The position numbers were made by a program, and so were the translations under genes. Positions 8,082 to 17,412 of a stretch of DNA of 64,000 nucleotides are shown one piece after another. Position 1 is the first letter of the stretch; the number at the start of each line of letters is the position of its first letter. Origin of the DNA: an uncultured Anaerococcus sp. (GTDB lineage Bacteria; Bacillota; Clostridia; Tissierellales; Peptoniphilaceae); contig CALUCE010000006.1 in NCBI GenBank assembly GCA_943914475.1, positions 48,997 to 112,996 on the forward strand. The letters are read 5' to 3'. Under the pieces are notes generated by a model, which made no database searches, was not told the origin of the DNA, and saw only the letters and a program-made list of their open reading frames with translations.

Positions 8082-10138
8082 TATCTTCTTTTTTCTTTTA
8101 CATAGTCACAAGAATTACATCTTATTTCGTCGGTACTTCTATTTTTTTTGTGGACCAAAAGATCTCCACACTCTGGACATTTTTCTCCAGTCGGCTTGTC
8201 CCAGGTTGCATAGTCACATTCTGGGAAGTTTGAGCAACCGTAAAATCTTTTACCTCTTTTGGATACTTTTTCTATAAGCTCCCCATCCTTACATTTTGGA
8301 CACTTAACTCCAGTTGTCTTTATTATAGACCTGGTGTATTTACATTCAGGGAAGTTAGTACAGCCTATAAACTTACCATTTCTACCATGTTTAACAGCAA
8401 GCTTGTGGCCGCATTCTGGACATTTTTCATCCAGTACCTTATCTTTAACCCTATAGTCCTTATCGTCTTCCTTTACTTTTTTGATATTATCTTCAAAACC
8501 TGTATAAAATCTTCCTATAACTTCCTTCCAGTCTATGGCATCTGAAGCTATCCTATCCAGTTGGTTTTCCATATCTGCAGTGAACTCTACGTTTATGATA
8601 TCATCAAAGTTTTCTTGCAAGAAATCATTGACTGTTATACCAAGGCTGGTTGGTTTTATTTGTCTTTGTTCAAACTCTACATAGTTACGAGAAAGTATGG
8701 AGTTTATGGTTGAAGAATAAGTTGAAGGTCTTCCTATACCAAACTCTTCCAAAACCTTAACCAGAGATGCTTCTGTATACCTGGCTGGAGGATTGGTAAA
8801 GTGCTGGTCCTTATTAACCTTGTTTGCCTTTATAATATCTCCTTCTTTTAAATCAGGAAGTATATCTTCATTTTCCTTGCCTGTGGATAATTTATTAAAA
8901 CCATCAAAGAGGGTTACCCTACCATTGGTCTTAAAGATTAGACCATTGTTATCAAAGCTTATGGATGTTGATAGGTATTGGTAAGGACTCATTTGAGATT
9001 GGACTGTTCTTGTCCAAATTAGCTTATAAAGTTTATATTGTTGGTCTGTTAGATATTCTTTTAAGGATATAGGAGTCCTAAATACTGATGTAGGTCTTAT
9101 GGCCTCGTGGGCATCTTGGGCTTGTTTATTCTTTTTAGAATAGGTATTTCCCTTAGATGCATACTTATCTCCATATTCATCTTTTATAAACTTAAGTGTA
9201 TGACCTACAAATTCATTGGAAAGTCTGGTCGCATCTGTTCTCATATAGGTAATAAGACCAGTAGATCCTTCACTGCCTATGTCTATACCTTCAAATAGCT
9301 GTTGGGCTAGGCTCATGGTATATTTGGTAGAAAAACCTAGCTTATTTGATGCATCTTGTTGGAGGGTAGATGTGGTGTAAGGCTTTCTTGGTCGACTCAT
9401 CCTCTTGGTCTTTTTAATTTCTGTAACCTTAAACTTATCCTTATCAATCCTATCTAGGATTTTGTCAGCTCCATTTTCATTGGAAATTTTAAGCTTTTTC
9501 TCCTTTGATCCATAAAATTCAGAAGTAAAGTCTATCTTATCTTCCTTGTGGAAGGCTGTGATAGTCCAATATTCTTCAGGAACAAAGGCATCAATTTCTC
9601 TTTGCCTGTCAACTATAAGTTTTAAAGCAACGGATTGGACCCTACCTGCTGAAAGCCCACTTTTTACTCTTTTCCAAAGGATTGGGGATATCTCATAACC
9701 CACTATCCTATCAAGGACTCTCCTTGCTTGTTGGGCATCTACCAAGTTTTGATCAATTTTTCTTGGATTTTTTATAGCGTTTTTAACATTATTTTTGGTT
9801 ATCTCATGAAACTCTACCCTGTTTTTTTCTTCAGGATCAAGGTCCAAAAGATATTCCAAGTGCCAGCTTATGGCTTCTCCTTCCCTATCCGGGTCAGTTG
9901 CAAGAAGGACCTTGTCTGCCTTCTTCGCCTCATCTTTTAAAGCATTTATGGTTTTTGCCTTACCCCTTACCTTTATGTATTGGGGTTCAAAGTTATTTTC
10001 TATATCAACTCCAAGCTTACTTTTTGGAAGATCTCTCAAGTGTCCGTAAGTAGCTCTAACCTTGTAGTTTGAGCCTAGCATTTTTGAAATAGATCTTGCC
10101 TTGGTTGGAGACTCTACTATTACTAAATTTTTTGCCAA
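8081..10138 (-). CDS. topA: DNA topoisomerase I
   Basis: Relaxes negative supercoils behind the replication fork and RNA polymerase. The N-terminal Toprim domain shows SPTKARSI and the ATDPDREGEA metal site. The catalytic tyrosine lies in GLITYMRTD (about residue 298). Three C-terminal zinc fingers follow (CPECGHK, CPKCKDG, CPECGDL, each closed by a second Cys pair). At 685 residues it is normal. The start is TTG (10136-10138) behind AAGGTGAT, an unusual start codon here. It is the last gene of the ylqF-rnhB-yraN-dprA-topA operon. Confidence 0.96.
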   Translation of the reverse strand: MAKNLVIVESPTKARSISKMLGSNYKVRATYGHLRDLPKSKLGVDIENNFEPQYIKVRGKAKTINALKDEAKKADKVLLATDPDREGEAISWHLEYLLDLDPEEKNRVEFHEITKNNVKNAIKNPRKIDQNLVDAQQARRVLDRIVGYEISPILWKRVKSGLSAGRVQSVALKLIVDRQREIDAFVPEEYWTITAFHKEDKIDFTSEFYGSKEKKLKISNENGADKILDRIDKDKFKVTEIKKTKRMSRPRKPYTTSTLQQDASNKLGFSTKYTMSLAQQLFEGIDIGSEGSTGLITYMRTDATRLSNEFVGHTLKFIKDEYGDKYASKGNTYSKKNKQAQDAHEAIRPTSVFRTPISLKEYLTDQQYKLYKLIWTRTVQSQMSPYQYLSTSISFDNNGLIFKTNGRVTLFDGFNKLSTGKENEDILPDLKEGDIIKANKVNKDQHFTNPPARYTEASLVKVLEEFGIGRPSTYSSTINSILSRNYVEFEQRQIKPTSLGITVNDFLQENFDDIINVEFTADMENQLDRIASDAIDWKEVIGRFYTGFEDNIKKVKEDDKDYRVKDKVLDEKCPECGHKLAVKHGRNGKFIGCTNFPECKYTRSIIKTTGVKCPKCKDGELIEKVSKRGKRFYGCSNFPECDYATWDKPTGEKCPECGDLLVHKKNRSTDEIRCNSCDYVKEKRR

Positions 10139-10159
10139 TTATATCACCTTTTTAATGAA

Positions 10160-11239
10160 TTAATTTCTACGTATATGAAATTCGTTACCGCCTATGTTTT
10201 CTATATAGTCTTTTAACTCCAAAGACGTTAATAAATAGTTTACATCATCTATGGAAATTTGCAAATCTAAGGAAATCAGATCTGCATTAGCATAGGGATT
10301 TTCTTCTATATAGGTTATTATTTTTAACTCATCTTTGTCAAGGTCAGAAAAGTCCTTTTCTTCTTCCTCCTGGTCAAAAAATGAAAGTTGTTGAAGCTCA
10401 TCTATAATGTCATCAGCATCAAGTATGAGCTTGGCTCCATCTTGGATAAGCCTGTTGGTTCCCTTAGAATAAATAGAATTAATATTTCCTGGCACACAAA
10501 AAACTTCCCTACCTTGAGATATGGCGGCAGCTGAAGTTATCATGGTTCCAGATTTTTCCTTGGCCTCTATTACTACAGTGGCCAGGGACATTCCTGAGAT
10601 TATTCTGTTTCTTTGGGGAAAATTCCATGCTCTTGGAGGAGTTTCCAAGGGAAATTCTGATAAAATCAAACCTGTATTTTCTATCTCTTCATATAACCTT
10701 CTATTAGACTTGGGATAAATTTGATCTATACCACAGCCTATCACCCCTATAGTCCTTTGCTTAAGTTTCAATGATGTACTATGGCAAATTGAATCAATCC
10801 CATAGGCAAGTCCTGAAACTGTTGGTATACCTTTGGATGAAACTCCTTCAACAAGCCTTTGGCAGGCCCACTTTCCATAGTCGGTACACTTTCTTGCTCC
10901 AACAAAGGCTACAGAATACTTATCATAATCAGACAAGGCTCCCTTATAATAAAGGATGGCTGGTCTATCATCTATAGTTCTTAGATTGTAGGGATAGTCA
11001 TCATCAAAGATTGTAGTGATTTTAGCACTGGACCTATATAATTTTTCCTTATAATACTTAAAATCTTCAAAGTTTTTAGGAGAAAATATCTTATCGTATG
11101 TCCTCCTATCCAAAAGACTGTAATCTTTTTCTTCCAAATCAAAGAAGTTTTCATAGTCCATATTTTCTATTATTTCCAAGATTTTCCTATTTGGAAGATT
11201 TACAAAATTAAAATAAGTTAAAAGCTCTCTTTTATTCAT
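10160..11239 (-). CDS. dprA: DNA processing protein DprA
   Basis: Binds incoming single-stranded DNA and loads RecA during natural transformation. The Rossmann-like core shows AFVGARKCTDYG, VSGLAYGIDSICH, IGCGIDQIYP and a SGTMITS motif near the C-terminal third. A small winged-helix domain ends the protein (DLISLDLQISIDDVNYLLTS region). I take the ATG at 11239 behind GATGAGG; an upstream ATG at 11257 overlaps yraN and has no binding site. Its position before topA is the usual Firmicutes order. No competence pilus genes are in this window. Confidence 0.93.
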   Translation of the reverse strand: MNKRELLTYFNFVNLPNRKILEIIENMDYENFFDLEEKDYSLLDRRTYDKIFSPKNFEDFKYYKEKLYRSSAKITTIFDDDYPYNLRTIDDRPAILYYKGALSDYDKYSVAFVGARKCTDYGKWACQRLVEGVSSKGIPTVSGLAYGIDSICHSTSLKLKQRTIGVIGCGIDQIYPKSNRRLYEEIENTGLILSEFPLETPPRAWNFPQRNRIISGMSLATVVIEAKEKSGTMITSAAAISQGREVFCVPGNINSIYSKGTNRLIQDGAKLILDADDIIDELQQLSFFDQEEEEKDFSDLDKDELKIITYIEENPYANADLISLDLQISIDDVNYLLTSLELKDYIENIGGNEFHIRRN

Positions 11240-11243
11240 ATCC

Positions 11244-11597
11244 TCATCCAAATGCATTTTCTATATAATTAATTTTTCCACTAGCTCTATAAACTTCACA
11301 AACATCAAAACTCATAAAATAGTCTCCTAGTTTTTTCTCCATTATGTAGGCTTCGGCTGCCCTTATAAGCCTTTGTTGCTTGTAATAATCAACAGCCTCG
11401 GCAGCTTGTGCAAAAGAATCATCCTTTCTAGTCTTTACCTCTACAAAGCTTAAAACTTGTCCCTTTAGGGCAATTATATCTATCTCACCGTAGGGTTTTA
11501 GGTAGTTTCTTTCAAGTATCTGGTAGGAGTTTTCTTCTAAATATTTTACTACCAAGTCCTCCCCATAATCTCCTATAAGTCTTTTCTTATTGGTCAT
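11244..11597 (-). CDS. yraN: UPF0102 family endonuclease-fold protein
   Basis: A small 117-residue protein with a PD-(D/E)xK nuclease fold: GEIDIIA and FVEVKTRK supply the Asp and the E-x-K. The N-terminal GDYGEDLVVKYLEE helix is also typical. The cellular role is unsettled, though it is usually kept between rnhB and dprA, as here. Its start overlaps the rnhB stop by four bases, indicating translational coupling. Confidence 0.88.
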   Translation of the reverse strand: MTNKKRLIGDYGEDLVVKYLEENSYQILERNYLKPYGEIDIIALKGQVLSFVEVKTRKDDSFAQAAEAVDYYKQQRLIRAAEAYIMEKKLGDYFMSFDVCEVYRASGKINYIENAFG

Positions 11598-12217
11598 AGA
11601 AAAGTCATCTGCCTTTGATAAAACTTTCTTAGGAAACTTTGCCTATGGATAGGACAAGGACCATAGTTTTCGAGTCCTTGGTAGTGCTTCTTGGTTCCAT
11701 AGCCCATATTGGTTTCAAAAGAATAGTGGGGATAGAGTTTGGAGAAGTTTATCATTATATTGTCTCTTCTTACCTTGGCAAGAATTGAGGCACAGGAAAT
11801 TTGATATTCATAAAGATCTCCCTTTACTATATTTAGTTGGGGTATATCAGTATCAATTCTTTCTGCATCTATCAGCAAAATATCTGGCCTTATAGAAAGA
11901 TTTTCCACAGCCTCTTTCATGGCAAGTTTAGTAGCGTTTTTAATGTTTATCTCATCAATTTTTTTGGGATTGGCATAGCCAAAAGAATAGGCTAGACAAT
12001 CTTCTAAAATCTTATCGTATAAGTCTAGCATCTTTTTTCTACTAAGTTTTTTAGAATCAGTAATCCCTTCTATGTGGCTATCTTTTTTCATGATAACTGC
12101 ACAAGTGACTACAGGTCCTGCCAAGGGACCCCTACCCACCTCGTCTATACCAGCTATATGGTCATAGTCCTTGTAAATTTTTTCTTTTATTTGGTCGTTA
12201 TATGTTGAATATTTCAT
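11594..12217 (-). CDS. rnhB: Ribonuclease HII
   Basis: Removes single ribonucleotides and RNA primers from RNA-DNA hybrids. The family signature IAGIDEVGRGPLAGPV (residues 22-37) carries the first Asp and Glu of the metal site; ILLIDAER contributes another Asp. At 207 residues it is normal. It overlaps ylqF upstream and yraN downstream by four bases each. Confidence 0.95.
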   Translation of the reverse strand: MKYSTYNDQIKEKIYKDYDHIAGIDEVGRGPLAGPVVTCAVIMKKDSHIEGITDSKKLSRKKMLDLYDKILEDCLAYSFGYANPKKIDEINIKNATKLAMKEAVENLSIRPDILLIDAERIDTDIPQLNIVKGDLYEYQISCASILAKVRRDNIMINFSKLYPHYSFETNMGYGTKKHYQGLENYGPCPIHRQSFLRKFYQRQMTFL

Positions 12218-13056
12218 ATTCTCTCTAAAGTTATCCTTCCAAGCTTACCTGTCCTAAAATCATTCATAATTAGATTTGCACACCTAGTATAGTCTATCTC
12301 ATTTCCTCTTAAAATAGCTCCTCTTTTTTTGGCAATTTTTTCATAAATTTCTAAGGTTTCGCCTGTGGCATCTATGCCATATCTTTCCTCTAATAGTTTA
12401 GGATAAGCATCTTTCATTATTTCTAAAAATTTAAAGGCCAGGTCTTCCACATTTACCACTTCATCCTTTATAGCGTGGGTAAAGGATAGGTTTAGACCTG
12501 TTCCATTATCAAACTTTGGCCACAAAACTCCTGGTGTATCCAAAAGTTGGATATTGTCTGTGGTTTTTATCCATTGTTTTTGAGTTGTAACTCCAGGTCT
12601 ATTTCCAACCCTGGCTCCCTTTCTTTGGGCTATATTATTTATAAAGGTAGATTTACCAGAATTTGGTATACCTACCACCATCATCCTTATAACTTGATTT
12701 TCTATGTTTTTTTCTTGATTTTTTTCAAACTTTTCTCTTAATAAATCTTTGGCAGTCTTATATAAATCTTTGGTATTAATCTTTTGCTTAGAATTTAGAT
12801 TTATGGCAGGAATTGATTCTTCCTTGAATTTCTTAACCCAAAGTTGGTTTTGGATAGGATCTGCCAAGTCTTCCTTGTTCATTATTATAATCCTTGGCTT
12901 ATCTCCTATTATTTCATCAAGGAGGGGATTTCTTGATGATTTGGGAATTCTTGCATCTATTATCTCTACAACTAGGTCTACTAGTTTTAAAGAGTTTATT
13001 ATATCTTTTCTGGTTTTTTCCATATGGCCTGGATACCAGTTTATGTTCATATTCAT
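12214..13056 (-). CDS. ylqF: Ribosome biogenesis GTPase YlqF/RbgA
   Basis: GTPase needed for late assembly of the 50S subunit. The G motifs are circularly permuted, as the family requires: G4 NKED (about residue 61) comes before G1 GIPNSGKST (about 128) and G3 DTPG. The N-terminal WYPGHM is diagnostic. A C-terminal RNA-binding domain follows. The ATG at 13056 has AAAGGAGG at good spacing. It is the first gene of the operon ending in topA. Confidence 0.95.
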   Translation of the reverse strand: MNMNINWYPGHMEKTRKDIINSLKLVDLVVEIIDARIPKSSRNPLLDEIIGDKPRIIIMNKEDLADPIQNQLWVKKFKEESIPAINLNSKQKINTKDLYKTAKDLLREKFEKNQEKNIENQVIRMMVVGIPNSGKSTFINNIAQRKGARVGNRPGVTTQKQWIKTTDNIQLLDTPGVLWPKFDNGTGLNLSFTHAIKDEVVNVEDLAFKFLEIMKDAYPKLLEERYGIDATGETLEIYEKIAKKRGAILRGNEIDYTRCANLIMNDFRTGKLGRITLERI

Positions 13057-13121
13057 AAAAGCCTCCTTTGTACTAGAACTTGTATCTATTTTAACAGATA
13101 AGGGTTAAATTTCTAAAAAAA

Positions 13122-13149
13122 TTGTCATATGATACAATAATAATATAAG
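13122..13149 (+). promoter_or_regulatory. Promoter of the DsrE-like gene
   Basis: TTGTCA (-35) and TATAAG (-10) are separated by 16 bases, and the -10 box ends 17 bases before the chosen ATG. Confidence 0.5.
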
Positions 13150-13166
13150 AAAATTTGGAGGTTTTT

Positions 13167-13505
13167 ATGAATAAGGTTGTATTTTTTGCTTTTAAAGAAA
13201 ACAAGATGTGCTTTACCCACCTCTTACTAAATTCCCTAGACATAGTAGAAAAAGGTGGCCAAGCCAAGATAATTTTTGAAGGAAACGCTGTAAAACTTCC
13301 CCAAGTTTTAGAAGAAGAAAAAAATCCTCTCTATATTAAGGCCAAAAAAGCTGATATTATAGAAGGAGTATGTGAAGCTTGTTCAAAAACTATGGGAGTT
13401 TATGAAACAAATAAGGATTTGGGCATGACCTTCCTCAATGACTTAAAGGGTCATCCAGCCATGGAAAAATATATGTCTGATGGCTTTGAAATAGTAATTT
13501 TATAA
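13167..13505 (+). CDS. DsrE-like small cytoplasmic protein
   Basis: A 112-residue protein with a DsrE-type alpha/beta pattern: strand KVVFFAF, a helix with THLLLNSL, GGQAKIIFEGNAV, and a final strand FEIVIL. EACSKTMG carries a cysteine where DsrE/F proteins often have a reactive one. The substrate is unknown. The ATG at 13167 follows GGAGG by five bases. It is a single-gene unit with its own promoter and terminator, divergent from ylqF. Confidence 0.65.
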   Translation: MNKVVFFAFKENKMCFTHLLLNSLDIVEKGGQAKIIFEGNAVKLPQVLEEEKNPLYIKAKKADIIEGVCEACSKTMGVYETNKDLGMTFLNDLKGHPAMEKYMSDGFEIVIL

Positions 13506-13509
13506 TACT

Positions 13510-13547
13510 AAGGAAGTAGATCGAAAAATAGATTTACTTCCTTTTTT
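13510..13547. terminator. Terminator after the DsrE-like gene
   Basis: AAGGAAGTA pairs with TACTTCCTT, followed by T6 on the plus strand. It overlaps the last codons of the converging minus-strand gene and may serve both. Confidence 0.75.
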
Positions 13548-13986
13548 CTATCTTTATATGGTTTTTCTTTAATATAGTTAAAATTTCTTCCTGCTTAGCT
13601 TTGGAAAAATATTGCTTGTACATAGTTGTATAGGCATAGACTGAAAGTTCTAATTTATCATCTCCATTTTTTATGGCTACTTTATGAATATCTTTAAAGA
13701 GAATCTCCCTTCTACTTAGTAAAACTGTGCCATCAAAGACTAGTATCCCATCCTTAGTAAAACCTCCTGTAAGGCTATTGTAAAAGATGAGAAATATAAA
13801 GATAGAATATGAAATAGCTAGGCCATTCTCGATGAAAGTTCTTGTAATTATTTCCATGACTAAAAAGGTGACTATTAAGATAAGCTTATAAGCTGTTAGC
13901 ATAAGGGATTTAATAGTAATTTTCTTATTTTGCCTTAATTGGTAGAAATTAGCTAGTATAAGTAATATTAATATAAATATATACAT
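13534..13986 (-). CDS. Hypothetical membrane protein with a cytoplasmic domain
   Basis: I do not recognise this 150-residue protein. Three hydrophobic segments fill about residues 1-20, 30-50 and 53-72. A soluble C-terminal part (GGFTKDGILVFDG, then ILFKDIHKVAIKNG) has a strand pattern like a small PH-type membrane-adjacent domain. It lies just beyond the rplS terminator and converges with the DsrE-like gene. Confidence 0.5.
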   Translation of the reverse strand: MYIFILILLILANFYQLRQNKKITIKSLMLTAYKLILIVTFLVMEIITRTFIENGLAISYSIFIFLIFYNSLTGGFTKDGILVFDGTVLLSRREILFKDIHKVAIKNGDDKLELSVYAYTTMYKQYFSKAKQEEILTILKKNHIKIEKRK

Positions 13987-14001
13987 TGTTCTTCTCTAAA
14001 T

Positions 14002-14038
14002 AAAAAGGACTTCTTGTAAATAGTTTACAAAAGCCCTT
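14002..14038 (-). terminator. Terminator of the ylxM-ffh-rplS operon
   Basis: On the minus strand AAGGGCTTTTGTAAA pairs imperfectly with TTTACAAGAAGTCCTT, followed by a short T-run, directly after the rplS stop. Confidence 0.75.
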
Positions 14039-14044
14039 GAAATC

Positions 14045-14392
14045 TTAATAATTTGTTTTTTCTTTAACTTTAGAAGCCTTACCTTGACGATCTCTAAGGT
14101 AGTTAAGTTTAGCTCTTCTAACCTTACCACGTCTAACTATTTTGAAAGCTTCTAGTCTTGGTGAGTTGTAAAGGAAGGTTCTTTCTACACCAACACCGTA
14201 AGAAATTCTTCTTAGGGTGAATGTTCTATTGATTCCACCTTCTTTAATTTTGATTACAGTACCTTCGAAGTCTTGTAGTCTTGTTTTATCTCCTTCTTTG
14301 ATCCTGTATGATACTCTTACAGTATCTCCAACTCTAAAATCGTAATTATCTTCACGTAATTGTTCATTTTCAATCTTTTTGATTAATTCCAT
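14045..14392 (-). CDS. rplS: 50S ribosomal protein L19
   Basis: Ribosomal protein at the 30S-50S interface. It is basic throughout, with the L19 core FRVGDTVRVSYRI, FEGTVIKIKEGG and a C-terminal GKVRRAKLNYLRDR. I prefer the ATG at 14392, six bases after GGAGG; the ATG at 14398 abuts the binding site. Its start overlaps the trmD 3' end, giving coupled translation. Confidence 0.96.
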   Translation of the reverse strand: MELIKKIENEQLREDNYDFRVGDTVRVSYRIKEGDKTRLQDFEGTVIKIKEGGINRTFTLRRISYGVGVERTFLYNSPRLEAFKIVRRGKVRRAKLNYLRDRQGKASKVKEKTNY

Positions 14393-15086
14393 TGTCATCC
14401 TCCTCGTTTAGGTATTTATCGTATAAGTCTTTCCTAAATCTTTTGGTTTTTTCTAGACTGTTTTTTTCGTTCCATTGTTGAATAAGTTTGTGATTACCAC
14501 TAGTTAACTCTTGTGGTACCATGTAGCCTCTGAAGTTTCTTGGTTTCGTGTACTCATCATGTTGTAATAGTGTATTGTAGTGACTATCGCTTGTCAAGGA
14601 TGACTTGTTTCCTACAACCCCATCTATAAACCTTGATAGGGCGTCTATAAAGACCATGGCTGGGATTTCCCCACCAGTTAAGACATAATCTCCAATCGAT
14701 AGCTCGTAATCCACATAGTGGTTGGTAATTCTTGCATCTATACCTTCGTAGTGACCGCAAAGTATTACTATATCTTCAAAGTCTGCGAATTTGATTGCTG
14801 TTTTTTGGTCTAAGACTTGACCGGCGGCAGACATGAAGACCACCTTGGATTTGGGACTTTTTACATCCATAATAGCATCATATATAGGTTGGGGAGTCAT
14901 AAGCATACCTGCTGCTCCACCATAGACGGTATCGTCTACCTTCTTATGCTTGTCCTTGGTGTAGTCCCTAATATTTACTACGTCTATTTTGATTTTCCCT
15001 TTTTGTATTGCCTTACCAATTACTCCATATGTTTCTAAAAAGTCAAAAGCTTCAGGAAATAAGGTAAGTATTGTTATTTTATTCAT
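14370..15086 (-). CDS. trmD: tRNA (guanine-37-N1)-methyltransferase
   Basis: Methylates G37 next to the anticodon to prevent frameshifting. It begins ITILTLFPEAFD and shows the knotted SAM site with GGAAGMLM, CGHYEGIDARI and SIGDYVLTGGE. At 238 residues it is normal. It overlaps rimM upstream and rplS downstream. Confidence 0.96.
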   Translation of the reverse strand: MNKITILTLFPEAFDFLETYGVIGKAIQKGKIKIDVVNIRDYTKDKHKKVDDTVYGGAAGMLMTPQPIYDAIMDVKSPKSKVVFMSAAGQVLDQKTAIKFADFEDIVILCGHYEGIDARITNHYVDYELSIGDYVLTGGEIPAMVFIDALSRFIDGVVGNKSSLTSDSHYNTLLQHDEYTKPRNFRGYMVPQELTSGNHKLIQQWNEKNSLEKTKRFRKDLYDKYLNEEDDNGINQKD

Positions 15087-15567
15087 AATCCTCGAAGTCT
15101 TTTACTTCTACTTTTTTGTTTTCTAGGTCAATATTTTCTACTGTAGCTTTTAGGGCTGGAAAATAAACTTCTTTTCCATCTTTTGTTTTTATAACAAAAA
15201 TATCATTTGGATAAACCTTGGTGATAACTTCTTTTATATATCCTATCTTTGTTCCCTTTTCATAGACATCTAGTCCTTCAAGGTCAAAAATAAAGAATTC
15301 ATTTTCGGATAAGTCCATCAAGTCTGCTTCATCAATAGTAAGTTCGTGTCCAATAAACTTACTAACCTCATTGATATCATCATATCCTTCTAGCTTTATT
15401 ACATATGCGTCCTTTTGTTTAAAGCTAGATTCTACTACCACTTCTTTATCATCCAAAAAAAGTTTTGATCCTTTTTTGAATCTATCTTCATTATCAGTAA
15501 ATGATTTTATTTTAAGATTTCCCTTAATCCCTTGTGTCCTTAAAATTTCAGCTACTAGTATTCTCAT
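15079..15567 (-). CDS. rimM: Ribosome maturation factor RimM
   Basis: Chaperone for the 30S head, binding S19. It has an N-terminal beta-barrel (AEILRTQGIKGNLKIKSFTD) and a C-terminal PRC-barrel (GLDVYEKGTKIGYIKEV, then VYFPAL). At 162 residues it is normal. It overlaps khpA and trmD by a few bases in the usual operon order. Confidence 0.94.
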   Translation of the reverse strand: MRILVAEILRTQGIKGNLKIKSFTDNEDRFKKGSKLFLDDKEVVVESSFKQKDAYVIKLEGYDDINEVSKFIGHELTIDEADLMDLSENEFFIFDLEGLDVYEKGTKIGYIKEVITKVYPNDIFVIKTKDGKEVYFPALKATVENIDLENKKVEVKDFEDYE

Positions 15568-15788
15568 ATCTTGATATTAACCTTGACATTTTCCTTGATG
15601 GCAGCAGATCTTGCAATTGTCCTGATTGAATTAATTATGTTGCCACCACGGCCTATAACACGGCCCTTGTCTTTTTCTGCTACGAAGATAGTAATATTTA
15701 CTTCACCATTGTTTTCTACTTCTTCTATAGAAACTTGGTCTTTATCTTCTACTAGCTCTTTTACGATTACTTCTATTAAATCTTTCAT
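15564..15788 (-). CDS. khpA: KH-domain RNA-binding protein KhpA (YlqC)
   Basis: A 74-residue single KH domain with the RNA-binding loop GRGGNIINSIR (about residues 47-57). KhpA partners KhpB in RNA binding and affects cell division in some Gram-positives. It sits between rpsP and rimM as in most Firmicutes. Confidence 0.92.
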   Translation of the reverse strand: MKDLIEVIVKELVEDKDQVSIEEVENNGEVNITIFVAEKDKGRVIGRGGNIINSIRTIARSAAIKENVKVNIKI

Positions 15789-15798
15789 AATCTTGCAC

Positions 15799-16044
15799 TT
15801 ATGCTAATACATCGTTGTCGTTGAATAATTTTTCAACTATAGATGTTGGTTTTGCACCGTTTTTGATCCATTCTTTAGCTTTTTCGTTGTCAACTTTGAA
15901 TACTTTTGGTTCGCTAATTGGGTTGTAGTAACCAATTTCTTCGATAAATCTACCGTTTCTAGCTCTTCTAGAATCTGCAACAACTACTCTGTAGAATGGT
16001 TTTTTCTTTTGTCCCATTCTTTTTAATCTAATTTTTACTGCCAT
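15799..16044 (-). CDS. rpsP: 30S ribosomal protein S16
   Basis: An 81-residue ribosomal protein. The start AVKIRLKRMGQKKKPFYRVV is the S16 signature, followed by RRARNGRFIEEIGYYNP. GAGGAGG lies upstream of the ATG. It is third in the operon after ylxM and ffh. Confidence 0.97.
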   Translation of the reverse strand: MAVKIRLKRMGQKKKPFYRVVVADSRRARNGRFIEEIGYYNPISEPKVFKVDNEKAKEWIKNGAKPTSIVEKLFNDNDVLA

Positions 16045-16060
16045 ATTTTCCTCCTCTTAT

Positions 16061-17401
16061 TTAAAAGAAAGGCATCTTGAATCTTCTGCCCATCCTCTTT
16101 GATTTTCCTTGCATATTTGTTACTGTCTTCATCATTTTTTTGAGTTCTTTAAATTGCTTTAATAATTTATTTAGCTCTTTGACATCGACTCCAGAACCCT
16201 TAGAAATCCTGTCTTTTCTAGATTTGCCTATAATTTCAGGTTTTTCTCTTTCTTCCTTAGTCATAGAAGAAATTAAAGCTTCAATCTTTACGAATTCATT
16301 TCCGTCAAGATTAATGCCCTTGAGCATTTTTGAATTTATCCCAGGTATCATTGCTAGTAAGTCTTCCAAAGGCCCCATGTTTTTGATTTGTTGGATTTGT
16401 TCAACAAAATCATCCAAAGTATAGGTTTGGTTTCTCATCTTTTCTTCCAAGGCCTTGGCATCTCTTATGGAAACTTGTTGTTCAGCTCTTTCTATTAGAG
16501 AAAGAACATCACCCATTCCCAAAATTCTTGAAGCCATTCTTTCCGGATGGAAAGGCTCTAGGTCGTCAAGCTTTTCACCTGTACCTATAAATTTGATTGG
16601 TTTACCTACAACTTGTCTTATGGAAAGAGCTGCACCACCTCTGGCATCACCATCAAGTTTAGTTAAAATAACTCCTGTGATATCAAGGTAGTCATCAAAG
16701 GTCTTGGCAACATTTACTGCCTCTTGACCTGTCATAGCATCCACAACCAAGAGTATTTCCTTTGGTTTTACTGCTTCTTTTATTTCTTTAAGCTCATTCA
16801 TAAGCTCATCATCGATTTGTAGTCTTCCTGCAGTATCAAGGATTACTACATCGTGATTGTTACGTCTAGCATAGTCCTTAGCTTCCATAGCAGTTTGAAC
16901 TGGGTCTTGTTTACCCTTTTCAAAAACTTCAACTTCTGCCTTTTTACCAACTACTTTAAGTTGGTCTATGGCTGCAGGCCTATAAATATCTAGGGCTGCA
17001 AGCATTGGGTTTCTGCCTTCTTTTTTAAGTTTTCTGACTAATTTACCTGAGTGGGTAGTCTTACCTGAACCTTGAAGACCAACCATCATAACCACATGTG
17101 GGGTAGAACCTTGAAGGTCTAGTTTGGAATTTTCCTTACCCATAAGGTTGGTTAGCTCTTCATTTACAATCTTGACTACCATTTGGCCTGGTGATAGAGA
17201 TTCCATAACTTCAACGCCCATAGATCTCTCTTTGACTGTTTTTACAAAGCTTTTTACAACCTTGTAGTTAACATCAGCTTCCAATAGTGAAAGCCTAATC
17301 TCTCTCATTGCCGCGTCAATGTCTTTTTCGCTGAGTTTTCCTTTTCCCGTAAGCTTTGCTAAAGAATTTTGCAATTTTTCAGAAAGGTTTGAAAAGATCA
17401 T
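16061..17401 (-). CDS. ffh: Signal recognition particle protein Ffh
   Basis: GTPase that binds SRP RNA and targets nascent membrane proteins to FtsY. N-domain helices precede G1 GLQGSGKTT (about residue 113), DTAGRLQ and TKLDGDARGG. The methionine-rich M domain ends with GKSKRMGRRFKMPFF. At 446 residues it is normal. It lies 12 bases after ylxM. Confidence 0.97.
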   Translation of the reverse strand: MIFSNLSEKLQNSLAKLTGKGKLSEKDIDAAMREIRLSLLEADVNYKVVKSFVKTVKERSMGVEVMESLSPGQMVVKIVNEELTNLMGKENSKLDLQGSTPHVVMMVGLQGSGKTTHSGKLVRKLKKEGRNPMLAALDIYRPAAIDQLKVVGKKAEVEVFEKGKQDPVQTAMEAKDYARRNNHDVVILDTAGRLQIDDELMNELKEIKEAVKPKEILLVVDAMTGQEAVNVAKTFDDYLDITGVILTKLDGDARGGAALSIRQVVGKPIKFIGTGEKLDDLEPFHPERMASRILGMGDVLSLIERAEQQVSIRDAKALEEKMRNQTYTLDDFVEQIQQIKNMGPLEDLLAMIPGINSKMLKGINLDGNEFVKIEALISSMTKEEREKPEIIGKSRKDRISKGSGVDVKELNKLLKQFKELKKMMKTVTNMQGKSKRMGRRFKMPFF

Positions 17402-17412
17402 ATTCTCACATC